Made by a program: the position numbers and the translations under genes. Positions 7,303-15,099 of a stretch of DNA of 20,555 nt are shown piece after piece. The DNA lies in NCBI GenBank assembly GCA_040902925.1, contig JBBDWJ010000218.1:1-20555 (forward strand), in the 5' to 3' direction. The first letter of the stretch is position 1, and each line of letters opens with the position of its first letter. The notes beneath the pieces were generated by a model. The model saw only the letters and a program-made list of their open reading frames with translations. It did not search any database and had not been told where the DNA came from. This DNA is from JBBDWJ01 sp040902925. GTDB lineage: Bacteria; Acidobacteriota; Terriglobia; Bryobacterales; UBA6623.

Positions 7303-8375
7303 GCCGCGTCTCCCCGCCGGGCGCGTGCCGCCGCGGCTGCCCGGCTCATGACTTCCGCCACTCGCTCTTTGGAAATTCCCTTCCCCTCGAGTTGCCGACC
7401 GTGCAGGATCCAAAACGCCTCGACTCCTTGGTTGACGACCATCGGCACTCCATCCATCGTGATAAATCCTCGCGCTCGCCCGGCGCGCAGAAACGGCGTT
7501 TCGCTGTCCCCGAGCACTACGTCACTCAGCACGGCGTGCTTGGGGAGGAGCGCCATCAAACGTTCCGCCTCGGCAAGGTTCGCTTCGATATTGCCGGGGG
7601 TCGCCGGCAGCTCGGCGGGCGCCAGCGCGGAGTAAGCCTCCAGACTGCCCGACGACCCTTTGGTCGAAACATTGACCACTGCATCCGCCGCTGTGAGGTG
7701 CCGCGAAATCTCTTCCTCGGCCGCGAAGCTGGCGGCCTGCCCGTGGAAACGCCGATTGACCCTGCCGGCGAGATCTTCGGCCCGACGCGGTGTGCGGTTG
7801 ACGATCACCAGCCCGGCGCCGCGTCCGGCGAGAGCGAAAGCGACCGAGCTCGCTGTTCCACCTGCGCCCAGCATAACGATTCGCTTTCCCTGCAAGTCCT
7901 GCTGCCTCTGCCGGAAAACTTCCTCGAGACTCCGGGCATAGCCCGCGCCGTCGGTATTGTACCCTCGCAGCTTTCCTTGCGCGGTCCTGACGAGGAAGTT
8001 GACCGACCCCGCCGTCTCGGCCGCTTCATCGAGTTCATCAAGATACTCGATCACTGCATCTTTGAACCCGACGCCCGCCCCGCCGCCGAGGTACTTTGTG
8101 TCTCGCCGCAGCACTTTCAGAATCTCGCCACTGCGCCGCGAGCTTCCCACCAGCATGCAGTTTTGGGCTTCGATTCCAAAGGCCATGTAGGACTCATTCC
8201 ACATGGTCGCCGTCATCGCGGGATAGTCGTGCTCGATCAGCGGCAGGGTGTATTTCTGAACCTCAAGGCTCTGCGGATTACCCGCTGGTTTCCGGGCGAA
8301 CGAAAGGACTCCGGCGGACAACAGATCCTCCGCGCTTTGACACTCATCAAGGCTTTTGGGGTTAGTCGATGCCAA
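7299..8375 (-). CDS. Shikimate-dehydrogenase-like NADP-dependent oxidoreductase (divergent AroE paralogue)
   Basis: The C-terminal two thirds are clearly AroE-like: GYNTDGAGYARSL with the catalytic Asp (about residue 142), a Rossmann motif MLGAGGTASSVAFAL, an NRT segment suited to NADP, and the closing GVPMVVNQGVEAF. The N-terminal substrate domain is divergent. The usual HSLSPxMHN becomes HDYPAMTATMWN (residues ~48-59) and NVTxPxK becomes GAGVGFK (Lys about residue 105), so the catalytic Lys remains but the shikimate-binding serines are lost. The start is uncertain. I choose TTG 8375 (AGG six bases upstream) because the stretch before it fits a different frame better; ATG 8519 and GTG 8540 are in-frame alternatives. 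It is the first clear gene of the sialidase/MFS operon and ends in a GTGA overlap. The substrate may be a quinate/shikimate-like or sugar-derived acid. Confidence 0.75.
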   Translation of the reverse strand: MASTNPKSLDECQSAEDLLSAGVLSFARKPAGNPQSLEVQKYTLPLIEHDYPAMTATMWNESYMAFGIEAQNCMLVGSSRRSGEILKVLRRDTKYLGGGAGVGFKDAVIEYLDELDEAAETAGSVNFLVRTAQGKLRGYNTDGAGYARSLEEVFRQRQQDLQGKRIVMLGAGGTASSVAFALAGRGAGLVIVNRTPRRAEDLAGRVNRRFHGQAASFAAEEEISRHLTAADAVVNVSTKGSSGSLEAYSALAPAELPATPGNIEANLAEAERLMALLPKHAVLSDVVLGDSETPFLRAGRARGFITMDGVPMVVNQGVEAFWILHGRQLEGKGISKERVAEVMSRAAAAARARRGDAA

Positions 8376-8388
8376 TAGGTACCTGCCG

Positions 8389-8718
8389 TCAACGGGCGAG
8401 CGGTGGATTGCACGCAATTCCGCGCGGGTGAGGCCTGCTCGTGCCGATCTTGAGCTCCCCCCGCAAGCTGGACACCGGCGCCCCGATGGCCCGGCTGCAT
8501 TTGTGAAAGAGTATTTCATTTTTGACCACGACGCAACCACGCATCGCGGTTCCGCAGCCGGAATTCTCCAGGAATCGGCGAACTGCGGGAGTCTGCTCGC
8601 CGGGTCTCAAAAGCGCGTATGCGTCCCACGCGGCCCCTATTCTCAGCGTCCCGCAGCCCTTTGGCGTCGATCCCGCAGTGTCCGCCCCAATCGCCCGTAC
8701 CAGAAATTGACAACGGGT
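8389..8718 (-). pseudogene. Possible unrecognised coding remnant upstream of the AroE-like gene
   Basis: The 465 bases between the AroE-like gene (8375) and the divergent oxidoreductase gene (8841) hold one leftward frame open from 8718 to a stop at 8389. Its third-codon GC, roughly two thirds to three quarters by hand count, looks coding-like and is higher than in the competing frame that would extend the AroE-like protein. Readable segments include VRAIGADTAGSTPKGCG and VVVKNEILFHKCSRAIGAP. There is no ATG or ribosome-binding site; the only plausible internal start is TTG 8610. I do not recognise the protein. It may be a 5'-truncated gene that once headed the operon, or chance. Confidence 0.25.
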
Positions 8719-8840
8719 CTATAATTGTGAAATACGTTTCGCATAGACAGCGCGCGAAGTACCGCCTGCGGACCCGTTCCGCGGCGGGACGGCGCGTCGT
8801 GCGCGGCTGTGATTCGCCAATCGAGGGGAAGACCCAACCA

Positions 8841-9440
8841 ATGACCAAGCCCCCCAAAATAGACCGCAGAGAGATGCTCAAAGCGGCCGCCGGCTCGGCT
8901 GCTCTGGTCGTGTTAGGCCCCGCATCGTCAGCCGCTCCGCAGCATCACGCTGTGGCGGCCGCGAGCGCCGTAGAGGCCTCGCCGTGGCAGCCGAAATTCT
9001 TCAGCGCCGAGCAGAACGAGCTGGTGGCGACGCTCGCCGAGCTGATCCTGCCGGAAACCGACACCCCTGGGGCCCGTGCGGCAAAGGTCAACGAGTACAT
9101 CGATCTGGTGCTCAGCGACGAGACCGCGCGCACGCAAGAAAACTTCCTGGGCGGCCTGGCGTGGATCAACCGCCGCGGCAACGAGCTGTTTCAGAAGGAT
9201 TTTCTCGCACTCAGCAACGAGCAGCAGGTCGCGATTCTGACCCGCCTGGCGGATAGCAAGAACATCCGCCCCGAAGACAAAGACGGCCGCCGCTTCTTCC
9301 TCGACATCCGCCGCCGAACCGTCTCCGGATACTACACCTCGAAAATCGGCATGCACGAGGAACTCGAGTACCAGGGCAAAACACCACTGGCGGAGTGGCC
9401 CGGCTGCCCGCATCCAGGCCACCACGGCAGCAGCGACTGA
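8841..9440 (+). CDS. Gluconate 2-dehydrogenase subunit 3 family protein, twin-arginine exported
   Basis: The ATG at 8841 follows GAGGGGAAG about ten bases upstream. The 199-residue protein opens with a twin-arginine signal (DRREMLKAAAGSAALVVLG), then a Gluconate_2-dh3 domain: FFSAEQNELVATLAELILPETDTPGA near the start of the mature protein and a C-terminal segment with DIRRRTVSGYYTSKIGM and PGCPHPGHH. Members are the small subunit of periplasmic membrane-bound FAD dehydrogenases, needed for export and folding of the catalytic GMC subunit, which lacks its own signal and travels with it. Here that partner follows after 27 bases. The third usual subunit, a multi-haem cytochrome c, is not in the window. 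Confidence 0.9.
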   Translation: MTKPPKIDRREMLKAAAGSAALVVLGPASSAAPQHHAVAAASAVEASPWQPKFFSAEQNELVATLAELILPETDTPGARAAKVNEYIDLVLSDETARTQENFLGGLAWINRRGNELFQKDFLALSNEQQVAILTRLADSKNIRPEDKDGRRFFLDIRRRTVSGYYTSKIGMHEELEYQGKTPLAEWPGCPHPGHHGSSD

Positions 9441-9467
9441 TTTCCGAGTTGGAGCTTCACCCTCATC

Positions 9468-11138
9468 ATGGCGACAACAATCTACGATGCGGTCATTGTG
9501 GGCACCGGCGCGACCGGCGGAATGGCGGCGAAAGTTTTGGCCGAGCACGGCATGCAGACGCTGCTTCTGGAAAGCGGCCCGTCGATCAGCAGCGCCGACT
9601 TCCTCACCCATTCGATGCCTTATGAGTTCCCGTTCCGCGGCGCGGGCGCACCGTCGAAAGCGCGGCGGGTCGGTCGCCCGGCGGCATCGGAGCGGACGCC
9701 GTTTGTCGGCTATCACGCCGAGGACGATCAGCACCCCTACACGTTTCCCGAAGGCAACCCCTGGAGTTGGTCGCATTCGCGCATTCTCGGCGGACGAACG
9801 CTGCATTGGGGCCGCCAATCGCTGCGCCTGGCCGAGTACGACTTCAAAGGCGCGTCGATCGACGGCCAGGGAGTCGACTGGCCGTTCACCTACAGCGATC
9901 TCGAGCCCTACTACGATAAGGCCGAGGAATACGTCGGCGTGCAGGGCATGAAGGAGGGCCTGCCGCAGATTCCCGACGGTAAATTTCTTCCGCCGTTCGC
10001 CTTCAACTGCTACGAGCATTTGATGAAGAACGCGGCTCGCAAAATGGGCTGGCATCTGACAGCCTTGCGCACCGCGCAGTTAAGCCGCGCGCACCGCGGC
10101 CGCCCCGCCTGCCACTATTGCGGCAGTTGCGGCACGGGCTGCGACATCGGCGCCTTCTTCTCGACGATCGCTGTGACCTTGCCCGACGCTCTGGCGACAG
10201 GCAATCTGAAACTCCAGACCGATTCCGTCGTGCGTCACGTGCTGGTCGATAAGGAAGGCCGCCCGAAAGGCGTTGGCTATCACGACCGGCTCACCAAGGA
10301 CTACCGCGAAGCGTTCGCCAAGGTCGTAGTGCTGGCCGGCTCGACTCTCGAGTCCACGCGCATCATGCTGAACTCGACATCGCCGCGCTATCCCAACGGA
10401 CTCGCCAATTCGAGCGGCGTCCTCGGCCACTACCTCACCGATCACATCAGCGTGGGGAACATCGCGGGCGCGCTACCCGACCTGGTCGGCGGGAAAATTC
10501 TCAACGAAGACGGCAAGTCCAACGGCTCCTACATCCCGCGCTTCCAAAACATTGACAAACCGCATCCGGATTTCGTACGCGGCTACGGCATCATGGTCAA
10601 AGGCGGCGCCAGCGCGACTCCCGGCCATGCCAACAGCATCGACGGCTTCGGCGCTGATTACAAGCGCAGGATCAAAGCGCTGCATCCGGCCATGGTGAAC
10701 GTATACGCGCGCGGCGAGCCGCTACCGGTCTACGACAGCTATATCGCGATCGATAAGAACCTGGTCGATCACTGGGGCATTCCGGCGCTGCACATCCACT
10801 ACAAGAGCACCGAGAACGACCAGAAGATTCGCAAGCATGCTTTCGACAGCATGATGGAGCTGATGCACACAGCGAAAGTCGAGATTCTTTCGGCGAGCGA
10901 CAGGTTGAGCACGCCCGGCACGATCAACCACGAAATGGGCACGGCGCGCATGGGGCATGATCCGAAAACGAATGTACTGAACGCCTACAACCAGGCGCAC
11001 GACGCAAAAAATCTGTTCGTCGTCGACGCCTCCTGCTGGCCAAGTTCCGGATGCCAGAACCCGACCCTGACCATGTTGGCGATCGCATGGCGGGCCAGCG
11101 ACTACCTGGCCGAGCAGTACCGTAAGGGTGAGTTGTAA
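9468..11138 (+). CDS. GMC-family FAD-dependent oxidoreductase (dehydrogenase catalytic subunit)
   Basis: The 556-residue protein starts with an FAD-binding GxGxxG (AVIVGTGATGGMAAKVLAEHG, residues ~8-28). Other GMC features are HSRILGGRTLHWGRQSLR, the cysteine cluster CHYCGSCGTGC (residues ~215-225), NHEMGTARMG (~487-496) and a C-terminal ASCWPSSGCQNPTLTMLAIA. The cysteine cluster resembles the iron-sulphur hinge region of bacterial FAD glucose/sorbitol dehydrogenases, which pass electrons to cytochrome c. It has no signal peptide, consistent with co-export with the preceding twin-arginine subunit. Likely role: periplasmic oxidation of a sugar, sugar acid or alcohol to feed the respiratory chain. 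GGAG lies 13 bases before the ATG, a longer spacing than usual. It ends 17 bases from a convergent gene. Confidence 0.9.
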   Translation: MATTIYDAVIVGTGATGGMAAKVLAEHGMQTLLLESGPSISSADFLTHSMPYEFPFRGAGAPSKARRVGRPAASERTPFVGYHAEDDQHPYTFPEGNPWSWSHSRILGGRTLHWGRQSLRLAEYDFKGASIDGQGVDWPFTYSDLEPYYDKAEEYVGVQGMKEGLPQIPDGKFLPPFAFNCYEHLMKNAARKMGWHLTALRTAQLSRAHRGRPACHYCGSCGTGCDIGAFFSTIAVTLPDALATGNLKLQTDSVVRHVLVDKEGRPKGVGYHDRLTKDYREAFAKVVVLAGSTLESTRIMLNSTSPRYPNGLANSSGVLGHYLTDHISVGNIAGALPDLVGGKILNEDGKSNGSYIPRFQNIDKPHPDFVRGYGIMVKGGASATPGHANSIDGFGADYKRRIKALHPAMVNVYARGEPLPVYDSYIAIDKNLVDHWGIPALHIHYKSTENDQKIRKHAFDSMMELMHTAKVEILSASDRLSTPGTINHEMGTARMGHDPKTNVLNAYNQAHDAKNLFVVDASCWPSSGCQNPTLTMLAIAWRASDYLAEQYRKGEL

Positions 11139-11155
11139 GAAGCCGTAGCCGGAGC

Positions 11156-12760
11156 CTACTGCCCCGCCCCAACCACTTTCAAGAACTGGTCCCACGCAAC
11201 GGCCGGCCCGTGAATCGGGGCGATCGTTGAAACATCCAACCCCAACCGCCGCACATGCTCATGGAAAGTTCGATGCGAAGCGCTGGCCGCGGGCATTGGT
11301 TCGCCCGCCGCCGGTGGATCGTAAAGGTCCGCCTCGATAACGATCTTCTCCGTTGGAAGATAGGCCATCAGCATTCCCTCGCCATGAGCCAACGGCTGCA
11401 CGTAGGACACGTGCAAATTGCGAGTGCCGTCGCTGATCACGTAGTTTTCCGCGACCGTTTCCATCACATAGCCCTCGCGAATCTCCGTGGGCTGATACAG
11501 GGTCACCATATCGGGCTCGAGAGTCCGCGGGACGTAGTTCAAGTACTCCTCTTCAAAGAACACCCGGTTTCGCTTGTGCGTGACAATCGTCGCGCCGATG
11601 TGGTGATAAGTTCTAAGCCCGCCCATATGGTCGAAATGATCATGAGTATTCACGACAAATCGAACAGGCTTTTGGGGAACCAGCCGCACAATCTCCTCGA
11701 TCACGGCAAGCGACCGCCGTTCATCCAGAGGCGCCTCAACCACGGCCACAAAATCCCGGAACTCAACGGCTACGCTGTTGTGCGTCGATCCGCCCAGCAG
11801 CCACACGCCCTCGGCTAACCGCGCGGTCTCGACGCGTTGCGCCACCACTGCAGCGCGCACCGCATCAGGAACCACCGGAGCCGCCCCGCACGCATTCGGC
11901 CGGATATCCGCAAACGTGCCGCCAAAAGCATTGTGCCCGCCGCTGATCGTCGGCTTGAATCGCTCGTCGTCGTAACCCTCGTGATGATGCCAACCGGCGG
12001 GAAAAGTAATTCCGTCGACTTGCTTCCACTCGGTGTGCTCGTGCTCGTAGTTCAAATCTCCGAGCACGGCATGGGGAATTTTGGTCTCGATCCGCTGGAT
12101 CAGATTCTTGCTATTGATCGTCGCGTTCACCCGATACTTGCCCAGCATCGTTATAGAAACAACCGCGACCTTCTCGATAGCCCCGGTCGTCGCGCCGTCG
12201 CGCCCGCTTTCGACCATCTCCCAACGCCAGATCGCCTTCGGATTCGCGCCAGGCATCGCGGCGGCTTTCAAAAACCCGGGCGGGTTGAGCCAAAGGTCAA
12301 GCTGCCAAAGCTCGGCCATTACCGGCGCCGGTATCGCTTCCCCGCTCTCGCCGTCGTTGTGCCAGGCGTAATTGCCGCTGACCACAAACGTCTGCCGGGA
12401 ATTCTTTTGCAGCGGAGTTCCGCCCAGCCAGCCGACGCCATACTTCCACGCTCGCGGATTCATCCCCGGCTTGCGGTCAAACTGCTCGACCGATGACCGC
12501 GTTTCAAAATTGATCGTGCGCGTGTAGTTAGCGAGTTCCTCGCCGCGCGGCCAGTCCGTGTCCTGAGTAAAGTTCTGCCCGACCTTGCCGGAATATCCGG
12601 TACCCGAAAAAGTGATGCACTTCAGCTTGTCCGCGCCAATGGCCCGCGAAGCGGCCTGCAGCACGGGCTGCGGGTCAATGTAACCAGGCGGCAAGGTCTG
12701 GCCATGCACGGAAAACGCGGCAAGCGCGACGAACGCAACGAGCGATGTTGTCAGCCTCAT
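11156..12760 (-). CDS. Secreted MBL-fold metallo-hydrolase with long N-terminal domain
   Basis: The ATG at 12760 has AGGACGG about six bases upstream. An N-terminal signal peptide (RLTTSLVAFVALAAFSVHGQ) indicates export. Residues ~25-300 form a beta-rich domain of unknown role (contains EHTEWKQVDGITFPAGWHHHEG). The C-terminal ~230 residues are metallo-beta-lactamase fold: NTHDHFDHMGGLRTY (residues ~369-383) carries the HxHxDH zinc motif, with a later His in PLAHGEGMLMAY and an Asp in EADLYDP. The 534-residue length is roughly twice a minimal MBL enzyme because of the extra domain. Substrate is unknown; glyoxalase-II-like, lactonase-like or alkyl-sulphatase-like activities are all possible. 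It is divergent from the alpha-hydroxy-acid oxidase gene and convergent with the GMC gene. Confidence 0.85.
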   Translation of the reverse strand: MRLTTSLVAFVALAAFSVHGQTLPPGYIDPQPVLQAASRAIGADKLKCITFSGTGYSGKVGQNFTQDTDWPRGEELANYTRTINFETRSSVEQFDRKPGMNPRAWKYGVGWLGGTPLQKNSRQTFVVSGNYAWHNDGESGEAIPAPVMAELWQLDLWLNPPGFLKAAAMPGANPKAIWRWEMVESGRDGATTGAIEKVAVVSITMLGKYRVNATINSKNLIQRIETKIPHAVLGDLNYEHEHTEWKQVDGITFPAGWHHHEGYDDERFKPTISGGHNAFGGTFADIRPNACGAAPVVPDAVRAAVVAQRVETARLAEGVWLLGGSTHNSVAVEFRDFVAVVEAPLDERRSLAVIEEIVRLVPQKPVRFVVNTHDHFDHMGGLRTYHHIGATIVTHKRNRVFFEEEYLNYVPRTLEPDMVTLYQPTEIREGYVMETVAENYVISDGTRNLHVSYVQPLAHGEGMLMAYLPTEKIVIEADLYDPPAAGEPMPAASASHRTFHEHVRRLGLDVSTIAPIHGPAVAWDQFLKVVGAGQ

Positions 12761-12854
12761 GATCCGTCCTATGATAGTGGAACCCGGCGGCCGCCAACGG
12801 CAAAAAATGTCGCGTCATTATTGAACGAACAACCCGCCGCGCCCCAAGCTCCGC

Positions 12855-12860
12855 TATACT
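12855..12860 (+). promoter_or_regulatory. Candidate -10 element before the alpha-hydroxy-acid oxidase gene
   Basis: TATACT sits 33 bases before the ATG at 12893 and would place transcription start near 12867, leaving a short leader that contains GGAGG. No good -35 lies 16-18 bases upstream, so this is a weak call in a 132-base divergent promoter region. Confidence 0.3.
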
Positions 12861-12892
12861 TCTGGCGTTTGAATCCCACCCGGAGGCCGCCC

Positions 12893-14047
12893 ATGACCCG
12901 CCGCGACGCCTTGCGGGGCTTGACGCTGTTCCTGGCGCAGAGCCCTCTCTGGACCGCCCAACAAACCAATGACCCTGGCGCCTTGCCCACGATCGAAGAG
13001 ATGATCAACGTCTTCGACTTCGACCCCGTCTGCAAGGCCAACACTTCCAAGGCCGCCTACGAATACGTCTCAGGCGGAGGCTGGGACGAGTGGACGCTGA
13101 CCCGCAACCGCGAGGCGTTCCAAAAGATCACCTTCCGCCCGCGTTTTCTTCGCGAAGTCGACCGGCTGGATCTCTCCATCACGCTGTTCGGCAAGCAACT
13201 GCCGTCACCGATTTTTGTCGCTCCCACAGGGACGCACGGCGTCGTGCACGCCGAAGGCGAATTGGCCACGGCGCGCGCCGCCGGCGCCGCCAACACCCTG
13301 ATGGTGATCTCGTCGAGCAGCAGCTACCCGATCGAAAAGATCGCCGCCGCGGCCACCGGACCACTGTGGTTCCAGCTCTACGCGGCCGGCGACATTGCGG
13401 GAACGCGCGAACGCGTCGAGCGGGCGATCGCTGCGGGCTGCCAGGCGGTTTGCTTCACCGTTGACGCACCGTACGCTGCGCCGCGCGAACGCGATTTTCG
13501 CAACCGCCTGGAGCGCCCCGATTCGCAGCGGCCGGCTCGCCGCGCGCGTGGTGCGCCTCCTCCCAACTCTTACGGGCTCGATCCGCGCCTCACGGCGTCT
13601 CTCAACTGGGGTTTTGTCGATCAGCTCCGAAGCTGGGTCAAGGAGCCGGTATTGATCAAAGGAATCCTGACGCCCGAAGATGCGCTGCTCGCCGCCGAGC
13701 ATGGCGCCGATGGCGTCGTCGTCTCCAACCACGGCGGCCGCTATCTCGACGGCGACCCGTCCACGATCGAAGTGCTCCCCGAAATCGTCGACGCTTTGAA
13801 TGGAAAGATTCCCGTGCTCATCGACAGCGGTTTCCGCCGCGGCACCGATGTTCTCAAGGCGCTGGCTATCGGGGCAAAGGCCGTGCTCGTCGGCCGCGCG
13901 CCGCTGTGGGGCCTCGGCGCATTCGGCGAATCCGGCGCGCGGCGCGTGCTTGAAATTTTGCGGAGGGAACTCGCCTGGGCCATGGCGCTGGCCGGCCGCG
14001 CGAATATCGCGTCGATTGACCGCAGCCTGATCCGCATCGACCCGTGA
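12893..14047 (+). CDS. FMN-dependent alpha-hydroxy-acid oxidase with twin-arginine signal
   Basis: The ATG at 12893 has GGAGG at 12882-12886, six bases upstream, so I reject the longer in-frame extension to 12704. The 384-residue protein starts with a twin-arginine-like signal (TRRDALRGLTLFLAQSPLW). The enzyme core shows the glycolate/lactate oxidase set: SGGGWDEWTLTRN near the N terminus, SPIFVAPTGTHG, WFQLY (about 159-163), LIKGI with the conserved Lys (253-257), SNHGGRYLDG with catalytic His and Arg (from 278), and a C-terminal phosphate-binding IDSGFRRGTDVLKAL. The reaction is oxidation of a 2-hydroxy acid to the 2-keto acid. An exported FMN enzyme of this class is unusual, because most members are cytosolic or membrane-bound. 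Confidence 0.88.
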   Translation: MTRRDALRGLTLFLAQSPLWTAQQTNDPGALPTIEEMINVFDFDPVCKANTSKAAYEYVSGGGWDEWTLTRNREAFQKITFRPRFLREVDRLDLSITLFGKQLPSPIFVAPTGTHGVVHAEGELATARAAGAANTLMVISSSSSYPIEKIAAAATGPLWFQLYAAGDIAGTRERVERAIAAGCQAVCFTVDAPYAAPRERDFRNRLERPDSQRPARRARGAPPPNSYGLDPRLTASLNWGFVDQLRSWVKEPVLIKGILTPEDALLAAEHGADGVVVSNHGGRYLDGDPSTIEVLPEIVDALNGKIPVLIDSGFRRGTDVLKALAIGAKAVLVGRAPLWGLGAFGESGARRVLEILRRELAWAMALAGRANIASIDRSLIRIDP

Positions 14048-14182
14048 CGCGGTTCAAGGTTGTGCGGAGTTGCCGTTGGGAACGCAGGCGGAAGATCGAC
14101 CGGGTAGAGAAAGACTTTGCCGTCTGCGGCGCGACTGACGAGCATCAAGAACGGATAGGGAAGAGTGGCCGCTATGCGGCGA

Positions 14183-14206
14183 GGGACAGGCGCCATCGCC
14201 TGTCCC
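14183..14206. repeat. Perfect 10-bp stem hairpin (GGGACAGGCG type)
   Basis: GGGACAGGCG, a four-base CCAT loop and CGCCTGTCCC form a perfect stem in the 240-base gap after the oxidase gene. A run of five A follows on the plus strand, so neither strand has the T-run of a standard intrinsic terminator. It could still stop transcription from one side, but it looks more like a dispersed palindromic element of the kind mobilised by RAYT transposases. Confidence 0.6.
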
Positions 14207-14287
14207 AAAAATCCTCCGCAATTCTGCGCACACGCTAAGCCGTGCTAATACTGGATCGCCCGGCTTAGTGACGCCAGCTCCCACACC

Positions 14288-14935
14288 CTAGTTCGTCGCA
14301 AAGCAATAGAAAAACCCGTTTCCGCCGGTCCCCTGGAGATTCTCCTGGCTGCACCCTTTCGAACCGTGCGCGGAATTCCATGAATTCGGGTTCGCGCCGC
14401 CGCCCTGCTTGTCGTGATGCCCGACCTGCGCGCTGCCGTCGGCGCCGCCGCTGGTCCAGTTGCCGCAGGTGTGGTCGGCTGTATCGGTAAATGCCGTGCC
14501 ATCCATCTGCGAGCCCGTCAGAATGTCGTGCATGTTCGGGCTATCCCCACGCCCGTTCACCACCTGCCCCGTTTCGGTCAGCGAACCTTCTTTACCGAGT
14601 TTGTTGTTGTCGGAATGTAGGTCGGCGACACTGGACGCTACCTGGACGCCTTTGGCGTTGACCCAGGGGCCTTTGCCAATTCGATCGCGAGCGTTGACCG
14701 CTGCCGTGCCGCCCGACGCGCCGGCGCTCAAATAAGCATGCCAAGTCTTGCCGCCCGCGCCGGCAGCCTTCGCCAAGGCCTGGCAATGCTGATCCGCGCC
14801 ACTCAAGCCGCCGAGCGCCGCGCCTTTGCCGGGCCCTTTGCTGGTGATAAAAAAGCTCGTCGTATTTTGCGCAGGCGCCACTGACGCAAAAGTGCTCAGC
14901 GCGGCCAAGGCCAAAATAAACTTCGTCTTTCGCAT
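14288..14935 (-). CDS. Small secreted protein, four-cysteine lectin/endostatin-like fold
   Basis: The ATG at 14935 is preceded by AGGAGAGGA. The 215-residue product begins with a Sec signal peptide (MRKTKFILALAALSTFASVA, cleaved near APAQ). The mature part is Gly/Ala/Ser/Asn rich and contains LGGLSGADQHCQALAKAAG, TWHAYLSAG and NARDRIGKGPWVNAKG, a pattern I associate with the C-type-lectin-like/endostatin-like secreted proteins of environmental bacteria. Four cysteines (in DQHCQ, DHTCGNW, SKGCSQ, FFYCFA) could form two disulphides. Function is unknown; a binding role outside the cell is likely but unproven. It has its own ribosome-binding site and lies in the same direction as the membrane protein gene upstream, 164 bases away. 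Confidence 0.7.
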   Translation of the reverse strand: MRKTKFILALAALSTFASVAPAQNTTSFFITSKGPGKGAALGGLSGADQHCQALAKAAGAGGKTWHAYLSAGASGGTAAVNARDRIGKGPWVNAKGVQVASSVADLHSDNNKLGKEGSLTETGQVVNGRGDSPNMHDILTGSQMDGTAFTDTADHTCGNWTSGGADGSAQVGHHDKQGGGANPNSWNSAHGSKGCSQENLQGTGGNGFFYCFATN

Positions 14936-14967
14936 GGTAATCCTCTCCTCTTGTTCGCAGTCGCGAG

Positions 14968-14989
14968 AACGGCGGAAGAGTCCGCCGTT
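14968..14989. other. Perfect 9-bp hairpin upstream of the secreted lectin-like gene
   Basis: AACGGCGGA, loop AGAG, TCCGCCGTT. A second imperfect hairpin (ACGCCCGGC / GCCGGCGT) lies at 15003-15025. Both are between the two leftward genes, so they may end the upstream transcript or sit in the leader of the lectin-like gene. No T-run follows on either strand. Confidence 0.45.
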
Positions 14990-15099
14990 TCACTTTACAA
15001 ATGACGCCCGGCTATCGCCGGCGTTACTCTTCGATTCCTAAGCTCGATCACGATTCGTCCGCTCGGTCACACTGCCCGAAGCCACGGCGCGCCGCGCTG

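Noticed and set aside
7065..8378. Long rightward open frame opposite the sialidase and AroE-like genes
   Set aside because: It has no recognisable domain and crosses the junction of two well-supported genes with overlapping start and stop signals on the other strand.
8707..8725. TTGACA followed by TATAAT as a promoter for the dehydrogenase pair
   Set aside because: The two boxes are only 7 bases apart, so they cannot work together; TATAAT alone has no suitable -35 partner.
8928..10055. Leftward open frame opposite the dehydrogenase pair
   Set aside because: Antisense shadow of the Gluconate_2-dh3 and GMC genes, with no motif of its own.
12704..12892. N-terminal extension of the alpha-hydroxy-acid oxidase to 12704
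   Set aside because: It would overlap the divergent MBL gene start, lacks family similarity, and the strong GGAGG favours the ATG at 12893.
14183..14206. Hairpin as an intrinsic terminator for the oxidase gene
   Set aside because: The stem is perfect, but the run after it on the plus strand is A, not T, and the minus strand has no T-run after the stem.
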